A stretch of 64,000 nt of DNA from Heligmosomoides polygyrus polygyrus (Eukaryota; Nematoda; Chromadorea; Rhabditida; Heligmosomidae), in NCBI GenBank assembly GCA_947396885.1, contig OX377203.1, forward strand, positions 28,337,253 through 28,401,252. The letters run 5' to 3'. Made by a program: the position numbers and the translations under genes. Below, one piece after another: positions 53,120 through 64,000 of the stretch. The stretch's first letter is position 1. Every line of letters starts with the position of its first letter. The notes beneath the pieces were generated by a model. The model made no database searches, was not told the origin of the DNA, and worked only from the letters and a program-made list of their open reading frames with translations.

Positions 53120-56100
53120 ATGATCGTTACTGGTCATGATGCTCGTTCCTTAACGCCTCGCGATTTGTCACCGAATGGACAAGCAAATTGCCGTACCTCA
53201 TGTTTTTACGCAAACGTTAGGTCTTTATTTAAGAACTCCTGTTATGTGGACATTCTTCTTGGCTCTCAGTTCGATTTGTACGCATTTTCTGAATCTTGGC
53301 TCAAAAAGTGTTACAATACCTCTACCATGTTTGGGTACTGGCTGCAGCATTTTGCATTTATTCGATGTGATAGATCTAGACTTAAGGGTGGCGGCGTTAT
53401 ACTTTTCATTAGGAATTGTTTTTCACACGTTGTCGTACTGATGGAATCAGTAGAGGACGGGTATGAAATTCAGGTACATGTCGCGTAGGTGAGCAGCATT
53501 GGTAGGTGTGAGCGCGCCAGCCAATAGTAGCCAAACAGAGCACAGGCTGAACACATGCCAGACCATCATGGTAGCAACTGTACATGCTCTCCCTGAATGG
53601 CATGCCAATTCCATGCGGTCTCATTGGCTTAGGCGTTCCTACCTACCAATGCTGCTCACCTACGCGACATATACCGAAATTCATACTGTGGACCTCTTTA
53701 GCAAGGGTAGTAGCTTCCGATTTGTGGTTGTATATAGGACTCCTTCCTGCACTGTTTTTAATAATCAACAACTTGTTAAAGCCACCAGTGACGTTGTGAG
53801 CTGCCAGCACCACGTAGTAATTGAACCACATTGTAATTCAATTTTCCAGAAATTAACTGGGGTACCTTGGAGGCACAATCTCCACCTTCCATTTCTTTCG
53901 TTAACATGTTGCAGACTCACGAACTGCAACAATTGATCAATGAACCAACTCGAAAAAATGCTACCCTTGACCTCCTTATTACTAGCACCTCTGACTTCTG
54001 TAGTAATGTCTTAGTCCAGGCTCCAGTTGGAATGAGTGATCACAATAGTATACTTTTTAACATAGAGGGCGGACAGCCTGAGCAATCACTAGTTTATCGC
54101 CGGAATTTTCCTAAGCGTAATCTCGATCAGTTATCCACATATCTCTATAATATTCAGTGGATTCAGTCTTCGGAAACTCTCCGTACTGTGAACGACAAAT
54201 ATGAGATGTCTTTTGATATATTACGTCATTCCATGGATCTTTTTGTGCCGTGGACTCTTGTACATGCGAAAATGGGAAATCTTCCTGCGCATCTTGAAAA
54301 TATGCTCCAACATCGTGAAACGCTAAAACAACTGGTTATTGGACGGGCTATAAAGAATTTTCAGACAAGTTCCATAAGGCATTGACAAAATATAATAAGA
54401 ATGTTGAAAAGAGAATTATTAATGCCAAAAATAAGTATGCGTTCTTTAAATACGTAAACCCCAAGCTTTCTTCGAATACAGGAATAGGCTATTTAGAGCT
54501 GGTGATCAGGTTGCTACTACAGATAGTGAGAAAGCCGAAATACTTGCTGATCATTTCGCCACAGTATATTTGGGAGATGATGACAGGCTTCCAGTTTTTG
54601 ATTTTCACGATGCTGGCCCTATAATCAGTTTTCCGTGGTTTCAAGAGCAGGGAGTTCTTCAAGAGCTGATGAACCACAAAGCATCATATTCCATGACTCC
54701 AGATCTAATTCCCTCCGCCTTCATTAAGGGTGTAACTCCAGCAATGGCTAGTCCTTTGACGTATATTTTTAACCAGTCAATGATGTTTGGAGAAGTTCCT
54801 ACACTTGGCGACATTCGTTTGTCACTCCAAATTTGAAAAAGGAACCTGACAACGATCCTAGCAACTACAGACCTGTAAGCATTACTTCGGTTTTTTGTCG
54901 TGTCTTCGAGAGAATTCTTAAGGCACACATAGTGAAGCATTTGGAAGCCAGCAGCATAATTTCACCTTCTCAGCATGGGTTCGTAAACGGAAGATCGGTT
55001 GAAACTAACCTTCTTGAATGTGTAACTCAGTAGTCTAAAATACTAGAAGATAAGAGTGCATGTGATGTTATATACTTTGACTTTGCTAAAGCTTTTGATA
55101 GGGTAAGCCACACCAAGTTAATCTATAAAATCCAAAAGTTGAATTTTTACCCAATAGTGACCAGATGGATTGAAGCATATCTGAGTGGCAGGACTTTTCA
55201 AGTAAGAGTACATTTTCTACGGTTCGATATGCGAAAAGTGGTGTACCGCAAGGAGGGGTACTTTCTCCGATTTTGTTTAACATCTTTCTAGCCGAGTTGC
55301 CTAACATGTTGGCAGGATGTGGAGTAATATGCAAACAATATGCGGATGATCTGAAATTTTTTCGCAGAATTGATTTTCCCTGGGACTGTCAAAAAATTCA
55401 GGATGCAATCTCTACTATATTTCAATGGTCCGAAGAGTGGGAGCTCCCCTTGGCTCCTCATAAAACAATGCATTTACGTGTCGGGAGCTCACAACACAAC
55501 AGTGCCTACAGGATAAATGGCGAAGTTATTCAAACAGTGAATTCTACAAGGGATTTAGCTTTCCTATACAACCACAAACTCGATTTCTCAGACCACATTC
55601 AAAACATACAAAATAAGGCATACCTACGTACATTCCAATTGTTTAAGGTCCTTTCGACTACTAGTACAAAAGTATTGTTGAAGGCATATAAGATTAACAT
55701 TAGACCAATTTTGGAGACTGGCGTTACAGTATTTAATCCCAGCAAAAGGAAACATGTAGCCGCCCTTGAAAGGTGTCAAAACAATTTCACGAGTAAGACA
55801 TATATACGTAGTTGTGGATTGTCCTATCGCAGTATCCCTAATGCTAGGACTCGCAACATTCATCTCAAGCTGCCATCCCTTGAATCTAGAAGGAAAGTAA
55901 TTCATGTATCAATGGTGTACAAGATACTCAATGGTTTGGCAAAGGTAGATATAGAACAGTTCTTCTCTCTTAGACGCTCTAACACCAGAGGAGAGGATTA
56001 CAAACTGGTATTAGCTAGGGCACGATCAAGTGTCATGGCTAGCACTTCTGCCACTAGAGCGGGGTCATCGTGTAAAGCACTGATGAGGAATACTCCCCAT

Positions 56101-56157
56101 TTCACCCGGCTCTCTGCTTTCAAGAAGTTCGCAGCTGGCAAGCTACTTACAGGTTAG
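53120..56157 (+). pseudogene. LINE B ORF2 (endonuclease plus reverse transcriptase), broken
   Basis: Endonuclease pieces are CFYANVRSLFKNSCYVD, LYAFSESWLKK, VVVYRTPSC and VGMSDHNSILFNI. RT pieces are NYRPVSITSVFCRVFERILK (54833-55033), a stop after CVTQ at about 55031, FDFAKAFDRVS near 55078 with the motif A Asp retained, SGVPQGGVLSPILFNIFLAE, QYADDLKFFR, and a C-terminus with RRSNTRGEDYKLVLARARSS. The last frame (55273-56157) is the longest intact piece. At least five frame breaks separate the parts. Confidence 0.8.
53473..53675. mobile_element. 203-bp MITE inserted in the LINE B endonuclease
   Basis: Left end GGTACATGTCGCGTAGGTGA and right end (complement) GGTATATGTCGCGTAGGTGA begin inverted repeats of about 35 bp. 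The host sequence GAAATTCA is duplicated at 53465-53472 and 53676-53683. Removing the element and one copy of GAAATTCA restores the expected endonuclease frame between EDGYEI and HTVDLF, which confirms the boundaries. An 8-bp duplication fits a hAT-like or related superfamily. Confidence 0.9.
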
Positions 56158-56590
56158 TGGTGCACAAGTATGAGCCGAATTCAGAGAAAGCACAATCTTG
56201 TTGTCGTTGCTGTGCCTTATTTTGCCGCTCATTTGAATTACTACTTCATAATATGTTTGTGTCATCGCTTCCACCATGTTTACTGTTGGTCTTTTGCTTT
56301 TGCTTTTGTTTGACGTTCGTCTTATGCGACGTAATAAATAAATATATATAATATATAATAGGCAAATAGAGCTTGCAGCTGGATGTAGAGACATAGCTCA
56401 CTTGGTCATCTACGAGCTATTGAACCTAACTAGGTGTTGTCGTGGGAAAAACCTTGAGAATTTATAAAACTCGAAGACAAAAATGTCGCTGTTCGTACGA
56501 CGAACTTTCAGTTGCACTTGTGAACTATAATTCTCATTGTTTATACGCAGTGTTGGGGCGCAGTTCCGCAGCAACGGAATCTAGGAGGCA

Positions 56591-58417
56591 TCAAAACGGA
56601 GTGGTCTCGCTTATCAGCTTGATCAGAAGGTCGTCGAGCTTCCATAAATCGAAGAATTGAATCACTTGATGGCTCTCAAGGCATTGCATTCCGACTTCCT
56701 GGAAATATAGATGGATCAGGCGGTGTGCAGCAAATTTAAGTTTAGAACTAAACACATTTTGAAGCGTCAAAGCCATTGGTGAAACTCACGAAGATGTTGC
56801 CGATGAGCAGAATGACGTTCCCGGTGCGCACGGCTACATCATCGAGCTTCATTCCCAAGTTAGTGTAGTGAATCGAAAGACCGTTGATAATGAGATCGAT
56901 CTGGGAGAGAAGGTATCGCTTCAGCGCCGACGAGATGTTCGCACTAACTGGAACAGCTCCAATCATCACAGAGTCGGTAGCACAGGTCTGCCACCAAGAT
57001 GAAACCTGGTGTCGCAGTCGGCAAAAAACGTTCAGAGGAAGGGTCAAAGTATTGAGAGGTGACAGGCAGCTGCTTTAGTCAACTCACGTGTGCTTTTGAA
57101 CGTGACCAGCGCTTTCAGCACAACATACTCGATGAAGGAAATGTTGATGGCCTGCATGGGGTTGACGATGTCGGCTAGAACACGATTCAGAAGAGGTCTG
57201 TATAACCTGAAAATCGGGCACAGAGTCGATTTGCGATCAACCGTCAAGGATCTGAGGATGAGAAACGAACTCCTTCTTGAGCGTCGATGAGATGCAGCTC
57301 TCGTCACGCCATCCTTCTTCGGCTTCGTCTGCTATTCCAACAAACATCCCGTTGAACATTACAAATCTGAACTTCGCTGAAGTTAAAGAAGATCTATCGT
57401 TCCACATCTAAGCTAAATTCGGGAAAGCATCGTTCCCATTTCGTACCTATCTGGCAGTCCAAGCCTCATGGAAAGATAGCACGGGTCGATGACTGAATGA
57501 AACAGCGTGCAACGGCGAAGAAGGATTTTCTGCAACTTACGAAGGAAAATCTGTACATCTGCAGTAATCACAAGGATGAGGAGATGCTCCTTTTTCCAAA
57601 AAATGGAATGGCTTTTTCAAAAGCTTACTGAACTTCCCTGCTGTAGAACTAAATTTTTCTTTTGAAGAGAACAAAAAAATAGAAAATAGTATTGCCCAGA
57701 TTGTTCTTCGTAAAACCTCGGCATTATCTAGATGTTTTGATTACATTTGTACCGAACGAGGTTGCTGGGTGGACCGGTTATTATTAAGCGACCTAGGTAA
57801 AAAAGGCCGCTCAAGAAATACTGGTCCAGATTGAAACCTCGTTCGACACAGAAGTAACAAAACATGTAGCAAGTAGCTTTGGGACTAAAAGACGTCTTTG
57901 AGATTATGCGGTGTCATTAGAATGGTCAGACGATGTATACCTTGTCAGTTGCGCTCAAGCACTTGAAATTGTTCCATCCACGAATCCACTCGTAGGTGGC
58001 GAGAATCTGCGGTCGAATGTCTTTCCGAATACCAGCGAAGGTAAGCTCGTTGAGATCTCGCGAAGAAAATGGCTGCAAATGACGTGTCGTAGAGCTATTG
58101 TGGTCTAAGTGGCCGGCGAAGTTCCGAGCACAACCCACGATGTCGTTGACGTCTCCGGCCGAAAGTATTTCGGATATGCTGCTCTTCACACAGTACAGAA
58201 TACTCCGTCGCTCGTTATACAGCCGTTCTTCCCTCAGCAGCATTTCCATCACCCCCTCGGGCATCTCCCTGAAGGGCTAGTGACGCAGCTGATTTCATAT
58301 AAATCACGAAGGGCTGAAAACTTACTCAAATGATCGAACCGGAAGCGGTATTTGCTCGTGCTCCTCAGAAACTGACGACGAGTACGACGGTGTATCCGGG
58401 AAGAACTCGGGCGATCC
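56591..58417 (-). other. Nuclear receptor exons: linker and ligand-binding domain
   Basis: Exons in transcript order are 58417-58326 ([20 protein letters not shown]), 58268-57941 ([20 protein letters not shown] to [17 protein letters not shown]), 57529-57447 ([20 protein letters not shown]), 57366-57271 ([20 protein letters not shown]), 57206-57088 ([34 protein letters not shown]), 56947-56790 ([20 protein letters not shown] to VILLIGNIF) and 56698-56591 (AF-2-like DDLLIKLI). All introns are GT-AG and short. Confidence 0.85.
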
Positions 58418-61400
58418 CTGAAAAGCATAAATTATTTCTGAGCATTCGTGTTCTTGCTAACCACTGGCTATTCAAGTGTCATATTCCGCTTGAACATTGT
58501 CCCATAGTGAATCCTGCCTCTTCTTACTTTAAGTTTTGTGGACAAAAACGCAACATGGTACTATGGTACTATGGTACTTCGAATGTCGCAGTCACTCCAC
58601 GTACTACTGATAATCCTTCGGGAGTTGTCGTGTGTCCTTCACTTTTTCAATTAAATAGTTATACTATTTTACGTGAAATTGGACACTTTTCAAACCAAAT
58701 TGGACACTTTTCAGATCAAGTTGGATTTTTTCACGTCGAATTGGTCATTCTTCTAAGCCGATCTATGAACTTTGAAATCGAATTGAACGTCTTCCAAATC
58801 GAAACGAGCTTCTTACAGGTTAAACTAAAGGCTCTTCAAGATGGTTAGAATAATTTTTTGTTGAAGGAAAACTTAGAATAGGTTTTTTTGATTTTTTTTT
58901 GCTTCAACTGCCCAAATGAGTGAAATAATTTTATAAGATTTTTACTCTTTGAGGAAAAATAATAAATTAAATTTTATGTAAAGGCGAAGACAGCAATCAT
59001 GCCGTGCATCAAAAAAATGGATGGCTCCACGCACTCAAAAAGTTTAACGCAACGTTTATTTGATTGATAGTGTAAATAATGCTCACATGCAGCAAGAAAG
59101 TTAGGATTTGTTTTTTATAATTGTTTGTGCTACACTGATTGCAGGTGTGAAACTGCATGGAAACAGAAATTTCGCTATCAGTCGAATAAAAATCGAGAAG
59201 TTTAGGGCGGGCTCATGGCGCAATCTGTTTTGGAAATATGAAGTGGTCTCCTTCTTGCTCTTTAGAACAAGCTTTAAATCATTGTTTCCCCTCAAAAATA
59301 AAATATTTATAAAATTTTAAACTATGTGTTTTCTCATTGGGGAGCAAATTAAGACTTCAGAGAAAGTTATACTAAAATTTACCTTGAACAAAAAATTATT
59401 TCAACATTTTTGGAGAGTCTCTAGTTTAATGTAGAAAAGCTCATTTCGATTTGGAAGAGTTTGCTTTGATTTAAAAGTTCTTAGATTAGCTTGGAAGAGT
59501 GTCCAATTTGACGTGAAAAGCGTCTAATTTGGTTTGAAAAAAGGTCATTTTGCTTCGAAAAGTGTTCAATTCGTCGTGAAAATGGTATATATCCCGCGTG
59601 GGGCTTAGAAGTGAAACGGGATATAACTACTATCTACTATCTACTATGTATTAAAATGCTGCTTGCACCCGTAATATATGGGTGTAACATAAGTTATGTC
59701 CACTTTCTTCGAGAAAACGTGTCTCAGCTTGTCCTGAACCACGTGGCAAGATTGATTGTGAGAATGTTCTAGAGTGTCCTTGGCTTGCTATGTTGGGCAT
59801 AGATTTGCAGAAGGCAACATTTATGCCTAGTTATGGCCTGTGACGGCAACCACTTTCGACACTGCTTTTTGTATGAGTTCGATAGAGGACACTTCGCGCC
59901 TTTAGCCTGACGAACTACATGCAGCAGAAATGGTCTCTACAAACACCTACAAGATATGGTTCTCCCGCTTTAGGTCAGGCGACCGCAGTTTCTATGATGA
60001 CATGAAGTCGGGGCGTCAAGTGGAGGTTAATGATGACGCTCTCAGAAACTTCGTCGAAGCCGATCCCACAACAAGTACAAGGAATGCGGCAATAAAGATG
60101 AGCTGCAGCCACATGACGGTAGACCGTACCTTCGAGAGCTCGGGAAATTGCATGGTGCGGCAAATGGTTACCTCACAAACTAACGGATGGCCAAGGACTC
60201 CAGCGAGTAGATGCCTTCGCTTCGTTGATCTCCAGAAAGCGCTGTATCGAATGGCTCAGAAACATAGTCACGGGCGATGAAAAGGTCCTGTTCTTGGTTA
60301 ACCATAGGAGGCGTAAGAAATGGGTGGACGTAGGAAAGGACTCGGAACCGGAGTCAAAGGAAAATTTCTCGAGAAGAATGTGATGTTGTCGGTCGGCGGT
60401 CCGTCTCTGGAGTTGTATACTGGGAACTTCTGCAAGATGTGTCACAGTCACCGCCGACTTCTATGTACAGTCTCCAGCTGGAACCTACCAAGGCTGCACT
60501 GTATCGGAGACCCGAGTAATCAAAAAAAATTTTACACGACAACGCCCGTCCGCATGTTGCTTTCCACATGCTCAGAAAATTGGTGGAACTGGGACGGAAA
60601 CTCCTCGCTATCCCCCTTATTCATCTAATCTAGCACCATCCGATTCAGACCTTTCCCGCTCTCTGCAGCATCTCCTGGACGAAATATACGATAGCAGAAG
60701 TGATCTGGAACAGGACCTGACTGCATTCTCCCAGAGCTCTTCAGGCGGGGCCATGAAATTTGCCCAGGAGATGGCAGCAAGTGATCATTAGTAATGGTGA
60801 CTATCAGTGAGGTGCGGAAAATTTTCTGGAAAAGGCGAAAGACGAAAGGCGGAACGGAAGCGCTCAAAAATGGCCGGAAACCGGAATACGAAACGCGGAA
60901 ACGGAAATGACACATAGTTCCCATTTCTTCAAAAGTGCATCTTAAATTACGACAGAGGCGGCTTCTACTGCACTTATTCTTGCTCAGATCTTTGCGGGCA
61001 GCAGAATCTTCCACAGATTAATGCTCATCGTCATCCTAACGTAACATAACATAGCAAGGCATGGATTCATAATATTGCTATGATAACCATTTAGCTATGG
61101 CTAGAGCAATAAACGAAAACAAATTCATGGTCCTGTCTTATTATTCCTCACTATTTCAGCATGCCCCAATACCACCATATGTTGTCATCACCCAGTACCA
61201 CCATATGTTGTCATCACCCAGTACCACCATATGTTGCAGCATGGGGCGCGTGTAGCGTAGTCGGAGGAGGCGCCGACGGTCGCGTGCACCCGATACCAGG
61301 TTCCTGGTTCGGATTTTCCGCCCAAGTCAACCAAGCCTTCCATCCCTCCGGGTCGGTGAATTGGTACCAGACGTGTCTGGAAAAGATAAAGCGCTGACTT

Positions 61401-63457
61401 GTTCATCGGCTGGCCACCGCAAGTCATTGTATGGCCAAATACGCATTCAACTCGCCTCCTCGACATCCCGTAGAAGTAGAATGCGCTGGCGCATCGCAAA
61501 AGGGATTGAGTAACGCCGTCCTTTATCCTTATCCTTATTTCAGCATGCAGTCACTCCGTTGTTTCCATATCTAGTTTTTGCGACGGGTTTTCGCTGACTT
61601 TTCGTTGCTGTAATTTTTTGAATCTTGAATAGACTTTACCGACTTAGCCACTTTGGGCTGCTTACAGACCAGCTTTTAAAAACTCACTCGGGCGAAGTCT
61701 AAAACTAGAGCAATCACACAGATCATTTTCCTACCAGGAAATACATTCCTCTCAACATTTTTTAAAAGCCTGTGGCATCATGGAGGACATGATGATTACA
61801 CAGATATCTGCGTACTCGAGATCAACAGTTATATTCTAATCAACAAAACTATAACAGTACTCAGAATTTATTCTGGGATCTAAGACGATAACTGGATGAC
61901 TGATCAGTCATGGTAAGTCCACACTTCAGTAGGAATACTCAGTCTGTGCAAGCCTAGAAGCTCCCTGATATGAAGATGGCACAACTGGACAGTTCCTAGA
62001 TGGTTCTCGAAGTAACAGATTTGTTTCAGAATTCAATACGTCACCCTAGTCAATTAAAATAATAGCTCGTGGTAGACAGTCGTAATGCTTCATTAAGAAA
62101 TGTGATGCATAACCCTATATGGATAAATATCACACCTAATAAAATTGAAAATTGAAATGCACACCTTCAAACAGGAGCATTGATGCAATCTTGAGCAGAA
62201 AAGCGCCCGACCTTCACCGAACTCTTTGCTTCATGATAGTGCGCTATATATACAGAAAAGTTTTGTAGCTACTTGTAACTACTGCTCCAAGAATTTTATG
62301 ATCATTCAAGTGTTGAGTACATTTTCTTAGCACACAATGCCATACATAGCCTCTGCCGGCACATTAATTTTGCCCTGCATTCAGACGTTGCCATTTTAAG
62401 TACTTTCTATTGGTAATCTAACCAATTGCAAGAATATTAGTGCGAGAGTTGTCAAACAGTATTTTCTCTCAAAATTATATGAAGGAAAACTCTTTTTACG
62501 TGATAAGCTGATTGCATTCGATAGAAAACAAGTGTGGAACAGTGCCAATTTCCGTTTCCGCCTTTCGGTCCAAAACAGGCGGAAACCGGAATACGGAACA
62601 CGAAAGCGGAAATTCCGCACATCCCTGGTGACTATATTGTTCACTGATTGTAGGTTGCCTCTCAGAAAAATAAAAAATTCCAAAAAATTCAGAAGCGGAG
62701 AGAACTTGTGTTGCACCTTCATAACTCTCCATTCACTTATTGCGCTGAAATAGGCCATGAAATCACAAGGTCTGCATAGGTTTCCTCACAAGAAAGGACC
62801 AAATGAGCCCCGATCTATACAGACGCAAATTCTTAAAATTCGGAAAATTTGGGCACTGACAGGTTTGGAGCATGTAGACTCACAGCGGTTGTTGCTACTC
62901 TCTTCGTCGACCGCGGCTTCATTGACGCGGACCTCTTCGAGTAGGAGATTTTGCGTCGACCGGCATTGCTGTCTCTGCGAGGCTGCACTGCTGAAATTCA
63001 GAAGAACAATGAATGAGCGCTCCATAGAAGAGGCAGCGTACAAGAGTAAGAGCACCTTGTCTTTCCATGCCCATTCGAATACACTTTGCGTAGCGACAGG
63101 CACGACAAATAATCCGCATCTCTAGAAAGGGAGTCACAATTTTATAAGCAAATGCCCAGAGTTGAGATGAAAAATTTTCTCCGCGACACTCACCGAAATG
63201 CACCTTACATCTGCCCTGGTGGGCACAGAGAAACTGCCTTCCCAACGTTACCGTTCGCCTAAAAATGTGATACGTGCAGGGAGCATGCTGGCAAGTGTGG
63301 GTCGTAGACCAACCTGAAGAAGGCCGCACAGGCCGAGCACGATGGCGCATTGAAGTGGTAGCCGCTCGACGGCGCACTGCAGATGGTGCACTGTCGGTTT
63401 GGCGACGGCGTCCGAGCTGGCCAATCGAGACACTCTTCAAAAAGGACCCTAGCCTTT
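56591..63457 (-). CDS. Nuclear hormone receptor (supplementary nematode type), 5' exon not found
   Basis: This gene encodes a nuclear receptor: a nuclear transcription factor with a two-zinc-finger DNA-binding domain and a C-terminal ligand-binding domain. Eleven exons were followed in one frame (1366 nt, about 455 residues). Finger 1 is C-x2-C-x13-C-x2-C (CTIC to CSAC) with P-box CSACAAFFR; finger 2 is C-x5-C-x9-C-x2-C (C-AHQGR-C to CRAC). A basic hinge ([20 protein letters not shown]) and a ligand-binding domain follow, ending with [14 protein letters not shown] and TGA at 56591-56593. The P-box marks it as one of the HNF4-derived supplementary receptors expanded in nematodes, so no specific orthologue is named. 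No in-frame ATG was found in the first visible exon, so the start lies upstream or outside the window. It converges with smc-4. Confidence 0.88.
58663..59590. mobile_element. Long foldback element, copy 3
   Basis: Arms of about 200 bp are inverted copies. On the left, GAAATTGGACACTTTTCAAA, GTCTTCCAAATCGAAACGAG and AGGTTAAACTAAAGGCTCTT; the complement on the right gives AAATTGGACACTCTTCCAAG, CTCTTCCAAATCGAAATGAG and CATTAAACTAGAGACTCTCC. The centre carries GTTTATTTGATTGATAGTG as in copy 1 (inverted). The right end is GAAAATGGTATATATCC. Confidence 0.7.
59860..60790 (+). pseudogene. Mariner transposase remnant in the receptor intron
   Basis: The plus strand reads [60 protein letters not shown] (DNA-binding half, 59930-60130), then [25 protein letters not shown] (near 60280-60360), a degraded middle with [20 protein letters not shown], and a C-terminal region ending near 60790. 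It is a mariner of a different lineage from those at 28.5 and 49.4 kb. The second-Asp motif is degraded and several frameshifts are present. Confidence 0.75.
61162..61240. repeat. Three copies of a 26-bp direct repeat
   Basis: ACCACCATATGTTG starts at 61171, 61197 and 61223, with TCATCACCCAGT between copies. It lies directly 5' of the SINE head, and the outer flanks CAGCATGCCCC and CAGCATGGGG are similar. Confidence 0.75.
61240..61550 (+). mobile_element. tRNA-derived SINE, family 2, full copy
   Basis: The head GGGGCGCGTGTAGCGTAGTC with GGAGGAGG, then GGTTCCTGGTTCGGATTTTCC, is followed by a body with CATCGGCTGGCCACCGCAAG, CATCCCGTAGAAGTAGAATG and GCGCATCGCAAAAGGGATTG, ending TCCTTTATCCTTATCC. 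It aligns with the inverted copy at 27647-27960. Confidence 0.75.
62884..63457 (-). other. Nuclear receptor exons: DNA-binding domain and hinge
   Basis: Exons in transcript order are 63457-63314 (finger 1, its 5' boundary uncertain), 63258-63194 ([14 protein letters not shown]), 63121-63056 ([20 protein letters not shown]) and 62990-62884 (basic hinge). Phases agree at each junction. The exon 2 donor is the second GT (after TTCG), which gives the correct nine-residue spacing between finger 2 cysteines. Confidence 0.88.
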
Positions 63458-64000
63458 CTGTACTACGGTTCTGAGGCTCAGATCTAACTGGGGAAACTGT
63501 CAGAGCAGAGTTTGCATAACGGATGGCAGAAAGCTGTGGAAAATTCCAAACTTCAGGTTCGTGAAAGTCCCCAACCCAACATAGGATGGAACACCCTGCG
63601 ATAGTCTCGAGGAACGAAAAGACTGTAAGCTACTGCGGCAGAAAAAGAGACTTTAATGGCGTCTTCTAGCAAATCAAGGATGAACTGGACAACAGGTGAT
63701 AAAAGACGGATAAGGTGGACCGGAGGTTGGGTTTCTTATACATATATGGTCAGTGCGATATGGTTGGTACCTCGTTACGGTTTTTTTTATTAAAATTTAA
63801 AAAAAAATGCGTTTTTAAGGCTCTCTCTAAGGCGCCGTGTATAGGACTTGAGTGGAAGCAATGAAAAAAGTGGGGTCGAAAAGTACAGTACCCACTGGAG
63901 AGGAATACAGAACGAAAAATACAGTCCTCTCCACTGGGTACTAGACTTTTCGACCCGCAGACCTTCACTGCTTATCCTGCGAGCTGTTTTAGAAAGTTCA
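63458..64000. other. Upstream of the receptor exon, no first exon recognised
   Basis: The missing start exon of the nuclear receptor should lie here or beyond the window edge; no convincing ATG-donor pair was found. An 80-bp hairpin occupies 63875-63954. Confidence 0.35.
63875..63954. repeat. 80-bp hairpin (inverted repeat of about 30 bp)
   Basis: GTCGAAAAGT, AGTACCCA and TGGAGAGGA pair with TCCTCTCCA, TGGGTACT and ACTTTTCGAC around a loop of about 20 bases, with only two-base mismatches between blocks. It could be a tiny MITE. It is not a known RNA class. Confidence 0.75.

Larger units (their letters stand above)
52540..56360 (+). mobile_element. CR1/Jockey-like LINE B, decayed, with nested MITE
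   Basis: Plus-strand order matches LINE A: an ORF1 block (52566-52940), endonuclease (53120-54385), reverse transcriptase (54400-56157), and a 3' end near 56331-56360 with an AATAAATAAATATATATAAT tail. It is a different subfamily from LINE A, with clear amino-acid divergence throughout. Several stops and frameshifts, together with an inserted 203-bp MITE, make it non-functional. Confidence 0.8.
58418..62883 (-). other. 4.5-kb nuclear receptor intron filled with mobile elements
   Basis: Between the hinge exon and the linker exon lie a foldback element (58663-59590), a mariner remnant (about 59860-60790), a SINE (61240-61550) and a duplicated motif (near 60870 and 62570). The rest, 61551-62530, is AT-rich without frames of interest. 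Confidence 0.75.

Noticed and set aside
53643..53936. Several 60-145-codon frames around 53.5-53.9 kb
   Set aside because: They are shadows of the broken LINE B endonuclease and the inserted MITE.
1..64000. Search for CRISPR arrays, operons with bacterial-type ribosome sites, rRNA or prophage
   Set aside because: None seen. Direct repeats in the window are eukaryotic satellites and transposon arrays without spacer structure.

Overview
The window looks like a piece of a clade V parasitic nematode genome, probably a strongylid or hookworm-type worm (inference). The evidence is many short exons with T-rich TTTTCAG-type acceptors, a supplementary nuclear receptor of the nematode-expanded type (P-box CSACAAFFR), RTE and CR1/Jockey-like LINEs, several mariner families, and tRNA-derived SINEs. 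There is no sign of prokaryotic organisation. Only two host genes can be supported; most of the rest is transposon-derived.

Layout. 1-7737 is a tandem array of a 1803-bp unit carrying a LINE reverse-transcriptase tail. It runs into a nearly complete CR1/Jockey-like LINE (about 6895-10740, minus strand) that has lost a catalytic Asp. 11.2-14.4 kb holds small inverted-repeat elements, a tRNA-derived SINE and an 18-copy minisatellite of about 116 bp that seems to have grown out of the SINE 3' end. 15.4-18.7 kb holds more SINE copies, two of them facing each other, and a 144-bp MITE. 19.05-19.9 kb is a long foldback element and 20.4-22.0 kb a decayed RTE-type LINE. 24.4-25.9 kb is a second foldback copy. 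26.4-29.1 kb holds two decayed Tc1/mariner transposases around a SINE. 29.4-31.3 kb holds two inverted-repeat elements with G/C-run ends.

The main gene is an smc-4 orthologue (32615-47470, plus strand). I could follow 39 exons in a continuous frame to a protein of about 1431 residues with Walker A, Q-loop, hinge, SGGG, LSGGEK signature and Walker B/D-loop. One exon boundary (near 34806) lacks the AG acceptor.

Downstream are (TTTACGA)n-like islands around a 1255-bp mariner with TA duplications (49412-50666), a pogo/Tigger-like MITE (51340-52203), and a second decayed CR1-like LINE (52.5-56.4 kb). The endonuclease of that LINE is split by a 203-bp MITE with an 8-bp target duplication. The window ends with a nuclear hormone receptor gene on the minus strand (56591 to about 63457, eleven exons, first exon not found). 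Its 4.5-kb intron has collected a foldback element, a mariner and a SINE.

The two host genes have unrelated jobs: chromosome condensation and ligand-type transcription control. They converge rather than form an operon. I found no bacterial-style system, CRISPR array or clearly new gene system. The most unusual material is the repeat architecture.
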